Source: Mauremys mutica
Taxonomy: Eukaryota; Chordata; Testudines; Geoemydidae
NCBI RefSeq assembly: GCF_020497125.1
Contig: NC_059072.1
Coordinates: 277,866,045 to 277,930,044 of the forward strand
Direction: 5' to 3'
Length of the DNA stretch: 64,000 nucleotides
The notes beneath the pieces are model-generated. The model ran no database searches. It was not told the DNA's origin and saw only the letters and a program-made list of their open reading frames with translations. Below are positions 31,619-44,560 of this stretch, piece after piece. Each line of letters begins with the position of its first letter. Positions within the stretch are counted from its first letter, which is position 1. A program made the position numbers and the translations under genes.

Positions 31619-32636
31619 ATTAATGTACTTCTAACAGTTGGTGGACCCACTTAATTAATTTCCATTTTCCTGTTTAGCTAGAGTTGTGGAATTCTGTATA
31701 ATTATTCATCACAGGATGCTGAGTATTGAGAAAAATAAAGTATATTTTGACCTTTCCATTAGATGTCACCTAGCAAATATCAAATATTTTCAGATTTAAT
31801 CACTTCATGTGTCCATATAAGAGGTGTCTGAGACCTCTGATTTTGAGACATGAACGCCATCTCAGTTCCACCAGTTTCTCTTATTGGCTTCTTAGCTAAG
31901 AAAAGTGCAGAAAGAAAGTGTGTGTGCCTTAAGCACAGACTCTAATAGCCATCTCTCCCCAATGGCCAGACTGATATCAACTAGTACAGAGTATAAGAGC
32001 TGAGTGAATACATTTCAACAAGTGACTTTTCAACAATAATGTTGGTAGTATGTATTGTAAAAGTAGGTAGGATAAGAGTATAGCTGGAAGTGGATGAGGT
32101 TACAAGGCAAAGTGAATGCTGCTGTTAAAAGTGACCCTGTGAGTTTTGCTTCCAACAGATATATTCATTTTGCCTTATGACCCCAGAACTGTATGTGTTG
32201 TGACTTTCTACTGTTTAGGATGCTTTAAAACTACTTTTTAAAATATACTGTCACTATATTCTCAATGTTAACTCTGTAAATGATAAGATATAATGATAAT
32301 CAATAATGTGGCTAAGTATCTGTTTTAAACTCATGCTGCTAAGTTCATGGTATCCTTTCCAGTGTATTGACAGTGCTGCTACTCGGACGCTAATAGCTGG
32401 TAATTCTTCCAAGTAGGTTGGAAGAAGAGCATTTCCTACTTTTGATGACACATTATTTGCCTTGCATGTAAATAAAAAATAATGCTATTCTTAGATGAAG
32501 TAGTAATTCATTCCTGAAAACAACGGGAATTTTTTTCTGCTACTCAGTGACAATAAAATTATTTAATCTTTGTTCTTTCCTATGCGTGAATATTACCCTA
32601 AGGACCAGTAATGTTCAAACTACTATTTCCAGCATT
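31619..32636. other. Unassigned AT-rich DNA
   Basis: Nothing recognised. Confidence 0.4.
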
Positions 32637-32687
32637 GACAAAGTGGGTGAGATAACTTTTATTATAATTTATCTCACCTACCTTGTC
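32637..32687. repeat. Minimal foldback of family B arms
   Basis: Near-perfect hairpin: GACAAAGTGGGTGAGATAA against TTATCTCACCTACCTTGTC around an AT-rich loop. The arm sequence equals the outermost tip of foldback family B (GACAAGGTGGGTGAG type), so it looks like both tips joined with the centre lost. Confidence 0.65.
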
Positions 32688-33059
32688 TTTCCAACATGAC
32701 TATAACACTGCATACTTCTAGCACTGTCATACTGTAATTTTAAATTTACAAATCACTTCTCCATCTATGTTTTTATTCCCTCTGGAATCAATCATTTATC
32801 TGGGTCCATCCTGTTTGGTAAAATCCTGAAATGTATACGCCATGTTAATTGTACTTTCTGCTATGTAATTTACATGCCACGTACAAAAAACAGTGATCTC
32901 CAAACCAGCAGATATGTCCCACCACACATTGTCATCTTTCCCACTAACCAACAGTTTTTATCATAATAATACTGATTGTGTTTCAATTTACTGTATTGTT
33001 GGTTAAGATTCAAAAAGGCTTTAAGCCAATTTGCCTACAAAATTAATATAGAAAGTTAA
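32688..33059. other. Unassigned AT-rich DNA
   Basis: Nothing recognised. Confidence 0.4.
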
Positions 33060-34180
33060 ATCCTCTATTGAGCCAGCTAGGGAATGGTAACAGAACATAT
33101 ACTTGTATTCACACAATACATGCTATTGTAATAATCTTTGTACAAAGTATATCCTGTAAAGTATCATTTAAAAAAAGCACATAGCAGCATTATATGTGAA
33201 GTTATGAACATAAGTTGAGATAATAACTAAAAGTATGCTTTCCAAAGAAGGCTGGGGAGTGGCCAAACCAGTTCTTCAGAGACAAAGGGTAAGATGACAT
33301 CTCAGTCAGGTGTAAAAAAGACTGATGAACCATTACCTACTGAGCGGCTGTTCCTTGGCAGGAAATGGGGAAGGGACAAACAATCTACATCTTAGCAAAG
33401 AAACACCACGGGATTTCCTTCCACATTGTCTGCCTGTTGCCATGCTCCCAGCTGAAAATGTTTCTCAAAGAAGGGGCAGGGCTATAAAAAGAAGGAACGC
33501 CAAGGCCCTGCCACCATTGATTCACTGCACCTGAAGGGACACAGAAAGCAGCTGTTGGACTGGTGGAGGCATCCTGACCTAAAGAGTTTGATCTGTAAGA
33601 CTACTGAAAGCAAGTGATGAGAAAACTTTGCTTTGAAACTAAGATAGTTTCTTAAATAGATGTTAGTAAGCATCTTATCTTTATTTTTCTTGTAGTCATT
33701 TCTGACTTTCATGCTTCATTGCCAGTAATCACTTAAAATCTTTATTGTTAAAACAATAAAACAAGTTTATTATCTAATCCAGTGTGTTCTAATTGAAGTT
33801 TCTGTACATGAGGTGACAAGTTGTGTGCATATTATTCTTTTAAAGAAATAACAGACTTAATATAACTTGTATTGTCCAAGGCAGGGCTGGGAAGTACAGG
33901 ACATACATGTATCGGGGGAATTCTAAGACCAGGGTGTGTTGGGATCACCCTGCTATATAACCACGGCTGGTGAAACCAGAGTGTAACCCTGATGTGGCTG
34001 GTAGGCTGCAGTTACACACAAACACTTAGGGTGTGGCTTGCATGTTGGGAGGCTGTTTGTGACAGGCTCGGGAGGGAGCTAATTTAGCAAGACATTGTAC
34101 GGCACCCATGTCCCACAGTTGCATGACAAAGGTGACACAGCTGCTCATTAGTCTGGACTGTACCCTGGTATGTCACAGGA
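33060..34180 (+). mobile_element. LTR-like retroelement block, third family
   Basis: About 1.1 kb without coding sequence but with promoter-like order: TATAAAA at 33483-33489, then AATAAA at 33755-33760 about 270 bases later, as in the U3-R boundary and polyadenylation signal of an LTR. Downstream pieces (CCAGTGTGTTCTAATTGAAG, GGGATCACCCTGCTATATAA, AGGCTGCAGTTACACACA, CTGTACCCTGGTATGTCAC) match a multi-copy turtle repeat known to me only from memory. No gag, pol or env remains. Confidence 0.5.
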
Positions 34181-34789
34181 ATGCAAAATCATAAACCACT
34201 ATACTTATGGAAAATTTGTAAATGAAAAAACAAAACTGTAGTCGAAAGTCCACTTTTTCACCCATGCAAAACAACTGAGTTCAAGAAAATTGTATTTGGA
34301 TAATGTTATCAGAAAGAGATCGAGTGGATTTAAATTCTAAAATGAAAATAAAAAATAAATTTTGTTGTTGTTAAGGATCTGAAGATCATTTTTTAAAGAA
34401 TTTTTTTTAAATCACAAATTTATCCAGTTTTACTGGATATATTATAGCTACTTTATATTGTAACATAGGCTAAAAGTTACTCTTTGGGACCTTTTCTTTT
34501 TGCAGAACTTTCTAGATGGGCCATAATGTACATTGCTTGGAAGATCAGAGCTGAAAACTGATTAATTCTTTTTTTTATTACTCATTTTTTCCAACGACTA
34601 AAAACATAAATTATTTTCAATCACTCTGACACTACATAGTCACCTTAAAAATGCCTTTAAACTTATTGAATCAAGCTTAAAGTGAGCGTTTTGAAGTGGA
34701 AAAAAAATCTAAAACATGAAAGACTGGCCATTCCTTTGGATAATTATAATCACATAAATCTTAGCAGCTATAGATTAAATAACAGGAAC
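34181..34789. other. Unassigned AT-rich DNA
   Basis: Nothing recognised. Confidence 0.4.
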
Positions 34790-34797
34790 CCTGTGTA

Positions 34798-35158
34798 CAG
34801 GGGTGAGAGTAATAATTAATTCTTACTGGTACGGGGGCCAGCTCTGGTCCCTAGAAGCGGCGGGGCCTTGGATGGAAGGGGAGGGGCTGTGGGCCAGCCT
34901 CCCCAAGCCAGCCCATCCACGCTGCCTGGCCCCCGCCGCCCGTGGCCCTTTTAAATCGCCAGCTCTTGGGTATCTGGTCTTTTGTCCCCGTCGGTGGCCT
35001 GGGGCGGCAACAAGGGCAGCAACGTTAAAGTGCTTCCGCGGCAAAGGTCCCCCCTTAAGGTGCTGCCACAACAGCGCTTTAATGTGGGCTGCATATGAGC
35101 TCATACCGGCTTCTTATCAGTATGCCGTACTGGTCCGTACCGGCTCACTTTACCCCTG
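34798..35158. mobile_element. hAT-like element (CAGGGGTGAGAGTA type)
   Basis: Inverted ends CAGGGGTGAGAGTA and CTCACTTTACCCCTG. Flanks CCTGTGTA (34790-34797) and CCTGTACA (35159-35166) match at six of eight, fitting a decayed hAT duplication. GC-rich interior with TACCGGC-type motifs at both ends (TACGGGGGCC at the left, GTACCGGCTC at the right). The overlapping frames on both strands (125 and 93 codons) have no domain. Confidence 0.7.
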
Positions 35159-35410
35159 CCTGTACAGAAAGCTCTCATAATTTGGATAATAACCTTTATA
35201 ATGACTTGAAAGGTCATAGAGTTACCATATTTTCCTCTAATTTTCCATGAACAAATAAGAATTCCAGTTTTTCTGGTATTTAAATTAATATGATAAGAGT
35301 ATTGCTGTGATTTGAATGGTAAGTTATTTATTATAGGTTAATATTTTTCACTAACTTACTTACATCAGTGATAATGTTAAGATTAGATGAAAAATAATGG
35401 AAGGACTATG
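35159..35410. other. Unassigned spacer
   Basis: Nothing recognised. Confidence 0.4.
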
Positions 35411-35418
35411 AACTATGG

Positions 35419-35647
35419 CAGAAATCAGCAACCTTTGGTACATGGCCCGCCAAGGTAAGCACCCTGTTGTGCTTGTCCAGTTTGTTTACCTGCTGCATCC
35501 ACAGGTTCAGCTGATCATAGCTCCCACTAGCCACGGTTCGCCGCTCCAGGCCAAGGGGGCAGTGGGAAGCGGTGGCCAGAAAATCCCTCGGCCCTGGGAT
35601 GCAGCAGGTAAACAAACTGGCTGTGTGCCAAAGGTTGCCGATCCCTG
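35419..35647. mobile_element. hAT-like element (GGTCGGCAACC family), internally deleted
   Basis: Ends CAGAAATCAGCAACCTTTGG and CCAAAGGTTGCCGATCCCTG. Exact 8-bp duplication AACTATGG (35411-35418 and 35648-35655). About 100 bases shorter than the complete copies, with part of the right half of the palindrome deleted. Confidence 0.9.
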
Positions 35648-35655
35648 AACTATGG

Positions 35656-38250
35656 TCAAAAAGATGTTCTTGTGACTTTGCTGCTTCTTATCTCTCTCTA
35701 CTTATTTATTTGATGGTTTTGAATTTAGCATTTAAACGTCAAAGAAAGAAATTACTACTGAACTGGAGTTTAACTCAGAACCCCTATGCAACTCTAAGTT
35801 CTAAACTTAATTTCACAGACTAGTCATTCAGCTATACTCTTCATGCTGTTAAGCGCTGATGTAAAATTATTGCATAGAGGAAGCCATTTGAAGTGGCACC
35901 TTAGCTATTAACTAACTATGTATATATATAAAGTACTCTAGTGACATGCATCTTAAACAATGAGACCTGTCAGGGCTTGGAAACAGATGTTGCATGTCCA
36001 TACACTGTCTCAGAACCTCTTTGAGGCTGCCCCCATCTTGTCCCATCTCCTTCCTGCCCCTGTTTGCACCACCACCAACTGGGACAGGGGCAGCAGCAGG
36101 AGGAGAAGGGACCAGAGTCCAAGCATCTGTGTGACAGCTTGCAGTAGCTCAAGAACACCATAATGCCCTTGGAAGCCAGCCAGAATTGTAGCAGCCACCC
36201 TGGTGCAGATGCAGCTCAGGAAGAAAAGAACACAACCCAACGAGGAAGAATCAAGGCCCCAGCGAGAGACCCAAATTATGTCTGTTTAGGTTTTTACTTC
36301 CATGTAACTATTTCAGGTGTCTGTGAGGTTTGGTGCTGGGGAGGACTTTGGCAGTAAGTGGGGTTTCCGAGAGTACCATCAGTTCTGTTTTTTTCCATTC
36401 TTACCTCTTTTAATCAAACTTTGCATTCTGTTGTAATTTAGATAGGTAGTACTGAAGTTATGGCAAAAATGCAAAGCAAATATTAGCCCAATCAAACAAA
36501 CACTTAGCCAGACAAAAACCCTTACTATTTTAGTGTTGGGGAGTTTACAGACCTTCCACAAATATGTAATGCCTCATTTTTTTCATTAAATAATTTCCAT
36601 GGTCAAAATGCCTGTGCAAATTAGAAGGCTTTTTTACCTATTACTTTTGGTGTTTCTTTCAAACTTTTTTTTTTCTTGAGTCTCATGAGGAAATTAGGAA
36701 AGTCCTAATTTTGATTATAGAAAAATATGAGGACAATAGTTAGGCACCTATTGCAATAAAAGGAGGAAATATTTTTGTGACTGAGTTCCAACAGTCAAGC
36801 TAAGGTGGGTTTTTCAAACGTGCACTGTGTTGTCCTAATTCTGCTCTTTGTTTTAAAAAGGGAGCAGTGTTGGGCAACGGCTGAGCATTTTTTTAAAATC
36901 CCACCCTTTGCTAAATCCAACTTGGCCTATGAGAAAAGAGTTGTTTAAGTACATAGTAATAGGGAAAGTTTTGTACTTTCCATTTGAGTAATCTAGTACA
37001 TTCAAAAACAAACAAAATAAAAATAGATTCATTAGATCGTGTTGCTTAGTGGCCCACTCATAATGTTGAAGACAGATGGGGGCATACGAAGAAAAGCAAA
37101 GGTTTTTATTAGAAACTTACATTCAAATTCCCTTAGTTCCTAGTATTAACTTAACATTTTATATATGTCCTCTTAAGGACAATATATTTTGAATCTTAAC
37201 TCTGTCTTGAATCAAATTGTTTGAAAGTATTTTATGACATTTTATAAATTGATCCAAAATATCAAAACAAGACACTAAACCCTTGAAAGTGTAGATTATG
37301 TTAGCACTGAAAGTCAGAATTTTTTTTATGAGCTGATGCTTTTTGAAATGGGTTCTTGTAATGGAAATACCTGTCATAAGAATTCCCTTTGTTCCTTTCC
37401 TTTGTTCCTCCCACAGTAAAAAAATAAATATCACTTACATCTGTAATTAATTTGAGAAACTGGAGTATTTTTACTCATTTTGTTAAATCTGAAAAATACT
37501 GCATCTTGTTACCAAAGCTTAGATCCTGAAGTGATAGTAAAAGATTATTTAAAGATGTAACATTTTGACTGGAAATTAAACAAAAGAAATACCTTGTTTT
37601 GCATCCTGTCTAACGCAAACTAGGGATACCTTATGGAACTATATTTCTAGAATAAATACTGTAAACATTAACAGTAATAGGGTTGTATCAGTTTAACTGA
37701 GAATATAGTCCTTTGTGTTTTTTGTGAAATTTTTGGTATACTTTAGAATGTCGGGCATGACTTTTAAAAAAGTTTTCATTTTTCTTTGGGTCTTTTCTTT
37801 CTGAGTAAATCTAAAGGCAATCACCAGTAAACATGAAATGGAGATCACACCCAGAAGTTAGAGGTGGGCCAGAATAAAAGTTCATCTCTAGATATGGCCC
37901 TGATATATGACAGTGACCTCTCACTATTTTATATCAATAGATGAGCACAGTTCACTGCCACACATTACATATGTTTGGGAAGTTATTCTGCATTAGCACT
38001 CCCGAGGTCACTATTAAGGGGTTTTTTTAAGAACAAGTTGGATGAAGTGGCGGTATGTATTGCTTTCTTGGATTGATTGGAGATGGAAGTGAAAGCCTTC
38101 TGATATGTTAGGGTGCGTTATCATCAATGATATAAACAGTATGAAGATGGAAAGGAATAAACAAGGGTTTCCACTTAAAGTTTTTATTTCCATACTTTTA
38201 AGACTTCTGGTGGATGAAGTGTTTCTTGATGCAACCTCAGCTGTCACTAA

Positions 38251-38252
<2 letters not shown>
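35656..38252. other. Unassigned, repeat-poor AT-rich DNA
   Basis: No gene or transposon recognised. A moderately GC-rich patch at 35990-36260 gives overlapping frames on both strands without domains. The rest is AT-rich, possibly intronic. Confidence 0.4.

Positions 38253-38292
<40 letters not shown>
38253..38292. repeat. (TG)n microsatellite
   Basis: Pure TG dinucleotides from about 38254 to 38291. The Cys-Val repeats of nearby frames come from this tract. Confidence 0.97.
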
Positions 38293-38295
<3 letters not shown>

Positions 38296-41200
38296 TTCCT
38301 AGGGCTTGGTGTATCTTGGTGGACAACTTCACAGAGTCTGAAAGACAGGGAGCTGCATCGGCCTAAGAATCAGAGGGAAAAACTGATAAGGTTGTTTCTG
38401 ACTCTGTCAACCCTCCTGAAGAATGTGAGAGACTGTCATGTGCCTCAGTAATTTTTGTGTCAGTAGCATTTTATCTCTCTTTAAAAGCTGTGGAAAGTAA
38501 GTACAGCAAGAGCTACACTCCGTGTTTAGCCACGAAGTCATAAGCTGTTAGCTGGAGAGAACTTTTGTGACATCAGTTACTTTCCAGAACCCGGTTTAGC
38601 CTCTCACGGACTTCTGGAAATTAGATACACATAGGAGCAGCTGCAGTAACAGGATGTGTGTGTCTGCCTTATACCACCAGATCTGGCTTCCTTTGGGTCC
38701 CTTGTCACTGCCTATATGAAGCGTACCTCTCAGCTTTCAAATGGGCTGCAAGTATGATGGCTACTATCTAGGCTGAACTGATGACCAAAAGAGTGTTGTT
38801 GTTTTTTTTTTTATTGTTATTCTCTCTGCATCAAAGCATTCATTAGATTTATTATTAGCTGAATACTGGCTGTCTCTTCTCTATGAAGAACTCATAATTT
38901 TGTACATCTCTCCAAACACTACAAAATATACGAGGGCAAATATTAATCTGTGCATGAAAGCATATGTTTGGTCATCTCAGTGAAATGGTGTCTTCAATTC
39001 AATTCTTAGTGGGCAGGTTGTTTTATTACTGCAGTCACCATCACAACAACCATTCATTGTGACTCTTATTGACAGGCACATAGGGGAAAGATCAAATTGG
39101 CATGGAGATAAAATTGCCATCTCCCCCAGATCAAGGCTGTGGCCTGTTTGTAGAGTGCTTTAGTGAAACTGGCATCGGCGTTCTTTGTGCTTTTCCTATT
39201 CTGTGGAAAAATAGATGGCATTAATTTGTAGGGTAGCCAATTTGGCATTTTTACAAGCAGTTTAAAAAAATGTTCAATGTTTGAACTTCATAATGCAAAA
39301 ATACTAGCAAGTAGGCCATATTGAAAATCTGGCAGAGAATTTGCTTTAGTTTTTCTCAGACCCCTCTTTTCATATAGATATGGACAATATGGAAAATTGA
39401 GTTGCTATATTATTACCTGCCACAGCTAATGTTCAAAGGGAGGGATCAATATTTGTTACAGTGACACTATCCCTTTTTCCATATTCTTTTTGGAACCCGA
39501 TAAAAGAAGCATCTGCTTAATGGAAGGTCATTTAGATAATAAAACCTGAGAGCGCTTGACAAATAAATCTTTATGGCTGAATTGATAAAAAGAAAATATA
39601 TTCTTTTAAAAGCCATTTGAAATTTGATTCCTAGAACAAAGCAGGAAAAGGGGATTGTCATTTTTAAATAATTCCCAGTTTGAAAATAATTGAAACTGGC
39701 TGTCATAATATACAAAGCATGGGAACACTGCTGAATAATACAGAATGTAACCACTTAATTTCCTGAAATAGACTTGAAAGTATGTATTGTCAGTGCTTCA
39801 TTTTTTATATCTTATTTAAATTCAGTTTGTCAGACTTTTCCTTGTTACCTATTATCTGACATTCTATAGGAAACCAGAAATTCTTGATCCTCCATACCCT
39901 GGAGGTTTGGTACATTTTGTAACCTTAGGGGTGGGGAATGTTTGCACAGTGATGACATTCATGAACCCACATGAACATTCTTCCATCAGGCATCCAGCCT
40001 CTCTTCTTCTTCCCCTTCCAAAGTTTTCATGGCATAGGCCCATCTTCTATGGTTCTTATCTTAAGTCAATTGGAGTTTTGCTCAAGAGAAGACCATGGAT
40101 TTTTTCTCATAGATACTGTTGTCTCATACAAGTAAACTGAGACTCATTTTCTGATTCCCTTATGCTGATTAGTACATTACTGCACAGATATTTCCTATAA
40201 ATTCAGCATTTCCTGTGTGAGTAACTGCTGAGCATTGTGATTAATGTGTTCAGAGTCTGGCCCTTAGTCAGACTTGCTTTATTTTCACATCATAATTAAA
40301 CTAGATACACCTGAAAATATTATCTTGGAGATCAGGTCAGACATTTTCCATTTAATCTATGAACCTGTTTGTCTCTGATGACTTGTTAGAGCTTCTTCTG
40401 CATCCCCCTAGTTTGGTAACAGGTTACATGATGTGCCACACTGTAAATAGAATCTATGGGAAGCTCAGCACAAAAGCCAATGAGACAAAATGGCTCTGTT
40501 TTAACCATTCAAGCCTCTGGAAGATGAAAGCCATGATACCCTCCCTCAAGCTTTAGAGGGGAAGACAGCTGTAGGAGTTGAGCACTCTGGCTGCATTTAA
40601 AGCAGTCCCATTGTGCATTATTCCCTGTTATACCCACTTGAACCACAATAATGAAAAGGTTAAAATATGAAAGCATTGCTGCCCCATTATTCTAAAGATT
40701 TTTTTTGAAATAATTTTAATAATAATAGTTTACAATTGTATAGCTCTTTTAATCCTGATGATAGGCCCTATTTAAATGAAATAATTATCTTAGATTGTGA
40801 AGGGGCTTTTAGTTTACTATGAATTTGTCTTGCTGTGCAGTTAGGAACTCGGTTATTTTGTTAGGGAAAGGAAGATTGAAACAATTATGTATCTCTTCAC
40901 AGTATAGTTAAAGTAAACCTCCATTCATTTTCATCATTTAAAATTTTCTTAGGGTACACATTTGGACTAAGACAAATGTGGGAGAGGTGGGGAACAGAAG
41001 AAATAATGCAAGCAAAATTAAGTAAATTCCTTTTCTGGTTGTTTATCTGGTTCCTTTGTTTCTCATCCCTCATTTGAGTGTCCAGCTATGCACCAGGTCT
41101 CTGAGATTTACAGTCTAGTGACGTCTTGTTAAACTTCCAAGTTCAGTGACGTCCATTCTTCCTTCAGCAAAGCTGATAGTAAATTATGACTGGAAAATCC

Positions 41201-42289
41201 TCAGCAGTACATTCTAATAGGTAGGTCATGGGATGGGGATTCAAGATAATTGGATCAGCCACTGATTTCATGTATGACCTTGGGTAAATCATTAATGGAG
41301 ACTATTTAGATATCTAGGTAGCCACCTTTGAGGGATTTCTGGGAGTTGGTGGGATGGTGTAGGAGAACTAGTTTGCACTGATCGTTGTGTCATGACACTG
41401 CCCAGTATCCAGACTTAGGTTATTGCAACTGATCTACACATAATTATGCCTACTCCAGCCTTGACTCTAGTCTGCAGTTTAAGGTACTTCATCCAACTTC
41501 TGCTTTAAGTAACACATGGCTGAGGCAGTACTATTTGGATGGAGCATCAATCTTGTGCTAAAACTCTAGTGCAGACGTAACTTAAGGCCTTACTCTTCAA
41601 AATGGCAATTACTTTGGGGTGCTCCATTTTTGGGGTACCCGAACTGAAACACCTACAGAAAGAACAGATTCTGTAATGAACAACACAATTCTAATTAACT
41701 TCAAATGGAGATGTGTGGGTTCACCACCTCTCAAAACCAGGTACTCAGTGCCTCCAGTTGGGTACTCCAAATTAGTGGCCACTTCATTGAAAATGTAGGA
41801 CGTATATATTTTTCCCTCAGTTTCTCTATTTCTATAGTCCTTTCTATAGTGATATTTTCCCATGACTGTAAAGTACTATGAGGGCTAGGGATTAAACACT
41901 TTTTTTTTGTTGTGGTTATTTTTAGTTTAGCTAATAATCCCATATTTTTTCTAAACTAAAGTATACTTTTTCAATTTAAGCAAAGTTTTTAGTTCCATAG
42001 CAACAACAAATCATTGTAGTCTCTATGCCTACAAGCCTATTTGCTGTGTCACTTAAGAGAAAAAGAAGAAATGATTCAGAAGTAATAGCAAACGGGAAAA
42101 AAAGAGGAAGAATACATTTCTATACTAAAGAGCTATTACAGACATACTTTCCACCATGAAAGCAAACCTGACCTTTAGGCTTCCGAAAAGAAGACTGATA
42201 GTCTTTAAATATGTTCAGGGTTGTCATAAAGGAGATGGTGATCAGATGGCCACTGAAGGTAGTACAAGAAGTAATTGGATTATTTTGCA
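38293..42289. other. Unassigned, repeat-poor DNA
   Basis: About 4 kb with hardly any recognisable transposon. A MIR-like relic may lie at 41220-41300. The stretch 39440-39745 is compositionally even and contains homeodomain-like TAAT and AATAAA motifs, so it is a candidate conserved non-coding element, but this cannot be tested here. No exon seen. Confidence 0.4.
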
Positions 42290-42503
42290 CCAAAGGAGAT
42301 TTAGATCAGATATTTAGGGGGTGGAAATATAACTATAAGGATAGTTAAGCTCTGGCACATGTATCCAAGAAAGGTTGTGGGATCCCCATCACTGAAGATA
42401 TTTGAGAACATATATTGACATATCAAGAATGGTCCTGCCTTAGTGCAGGGGCTGGACACAATATCTTTGGGAGGCCCTTTCCAGCCCTACATTTCTATGA
42501 TAT
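42290..42503 (+). mobile_element. CR1-type 3' end, sense, diverged
   Basis: GTGGGATCCCCATCACTGAA, ATGGTCCTGCCTTAGTGCAG, GGGGCTGGACACAATATCTT and CCAGCCCTACATTTCTATGA follow the CR1 3' UTR order ending in the TTCTATGA tail. Strongly diverged from the copy at 31471, so from an older subfamily. Confidence 0.65.
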
Positions 42504-42609
42504 TAGACTTGCCATCATAAAACTAGTCTGATAGCAAAAACCCTCTTTCCCCAAAACAATCTGTTTACTTTTTATAAATGTTTATATACCTGGCATGGCT
42601 CATTTCAGT

Positions 42610-42960
42610 GCAACCCTTTTCAAAATGTTTTCCAAAGACAAGTATTATCACCATTTTTCATATGGAAAACTGAGATCTAAAGAAGACAAGGCCAATGTTT
42701 TCAAATGAGGGTGCCTAACATTAGGCATTGAAAGCCATATTTAGGCTTCTACATTAAACTAGCCTGATTCTCAGAGGTGCTGAGCACCTGCATATCCTTT
42801 GTAGTCCACTTTAATGTAAGTGTACTGGTATGAATTTAGACACCTAACTTTAGGCACCCATATTTGAAAACATTGGCCTGTGTGACTTGCCCAAGGGAAT
42901 AAGGTGAGACATTTATAGCAGTAAAACCCTGATCAGGGAGCTGACTGATAGCTCTTGTTT
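42610..42960 (+). repeat. MIR/CORE-like SINE relic split by palindromic MITE
   Basis: Left part: TATTATCACCATTTTTCATA and GGAAAACTGAGATCTAAAG. Right part: TGTGACTTGCCCAAGGGAAT. Between them sits the MITE 42690-42878, at nearly the same SINE position as the one in 8305-8745. Confidence 0.6.
42690..42878. mobile_element. Palindromic MITE (GGCCAATGTTTTCAAA type)
   Basis: Terminal inverted repeats of about 35 bases: GGCCAATGTTTTCAAATGAG then GGTGCCTAAC at the left, and TTAGGCACCCATATTTGAAA then ACATTGGCC at the right. No coding sequence, and no clear target duplication at this resolution. Confidence 0.8.
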
Positions 42961-44299
42961 TAGCGCTAGGTTGACTTTTTTTTTAAAACTTGCATATAGA
43001 TTTTTTTAATAAGACTGTTCACATACATAAATGGCAAGTGACTTTTGAAAATGTAACATTATAACTGCAAAATGATGCAGCCTTGGAATTTGTGTTGACT
43101 CAACTCATAGGAAGTTCCAAACATAAAAAAAATCCTGAGCAAGGAGTCAGGGCGGAGGGACATAGTAATGTCTAAAATATGGAGCAGAAGTAGTACAAGG
43201 CAGGCATAGTAGTTCACAGAGAAAGCTGGAAAGAGGATTGTGGTAGCAGCCTGCCCTCTTATTCTTTAAGCTTGGTAATGTCTTGTTTAGTTTCCATTGA
43301 ACTACATTATAAGATTGCAACTTTTCTGAAGAATTCCTTTTAAAAAATTCTGAAAATAGGCCTCTAGCTGCTTTATTCGGACACCGGCATGTGCAGCATC
43401 CTACTGCACAGAATGTTTCATTATTCTTATGCATTTCATATGGAAAGTATTGGCACCAATGTTTTTATTTTATATTTATTTTTTTAAAATAGAAGGGAAG
43501 AATGCTGGACTGGTGAAACTGACATTCCAAGATATGGACAGTCTCTCATTTTACAACTTGCTAAGGTAATGTTGCTAGGTGTCAATAAATCTCAGTTCCT
43601 CATAACATTCATGAAATGAAAAGTAAAGACATGACAAGGCAAAAACAACCTCCCAGCAAACTTTAGAAGTAAAATATTTTGTATCTTACTGAACTAAGAA
43701 TGGACATTTATGTTTGTGGTTTGAATAAAAGGAATCCTCTGTTTTTTTTAATTGAAAACTTGTGTGATGCCATTAATATGAGCCCAAGAGAGACCGTATG
43801 TTCCAATTAATTCCACTTAGGACATTGATTTTTTTCCAGGCTTTTAAGTAATGACATTGCTCATGTGAAACAATAAATAATAAGCTATCGGTTCTTTTAC
43901 TGACTAGTTAGTAATCAATATGTGTCTCAAGATAGTAACTAACAAGTTACTAATTAAGAACCAGAATTCAGTGAGAAACATAATTTCTAGGTTGAGATAG
44001 ATTTTTTATTTATTTATTTATTTTTTAGGTCTTTGCACAAATAAGGTCTGTGCCATTCTTTTTCTTTATGAGATGAGCAGGGAGAGGGGAGCCCAAAAAA
44101 ACACAATGAAATATATATTTTTTCACCCATCAATTTTTTACATTCTGCATTAACTTTGCACTGACTGCACTTTGTGACAGAAAAATAGGTAATATTTCAG
44201 TTTCCTTCCACTTACTTCCTTTAGGATAATTAATTAACCAACACTCTTCTGAGACTCATGTCTTTTCCACTAGACATTTGTGGTTCCCCAACATGAACT
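42961..44299. other. Unassigned AT-rich DNA
   Basis: Holds one splice-flanked open segment (43493-43565; see findings), an imperfect palindrome at 43890-43972 (GGTTCTT against AAGAACC ends, with GTTAGTAATC-type arms) and a TTTA-rich run at about 44010-44027. No gene can be supported. Confidence 0.4.
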
Positions 44300-44560
44300 G
44301 TGAGTCAAATTTTCAAAAGCACTTATATATCTTAGACACTTAAATCCCATTTTCAAAGTGATTTAGGGTCAGATGTTTAAAGGTATTTGGGAGCCTTAAA
44401 ATATACAGATAGGCAACCAGTGGGATTTTCAGAAAGCACCTCAGCACCTAACTCCCATTGAAATTTCTGTCCCTTAGTCATTAGGAGCCTTAAGTTTCCT
44501 GAGTCTTAGGTTTCATAAGTCACTTAGGTGGTTTTGAAAATATTATCCTGTATCAATTAT
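44300..44560. mobile_element. Palindromic MITE relic (TTTTCAAAAGC type)
   Basis: AATTTTCAAAAGCACTT at the left and TCACTTAGGTGGTTTTGAAA at the right, with inner copies of CATTTTCAAAGTGATTTAGG. Same superfamily as the elements at 8442 and 42690, more decayed. Confidence 0.55.

Noticed and set aside
38254..38451. Cys-Val repeat protein
   Set aside because: Translation of the (TG)n microsatellite.
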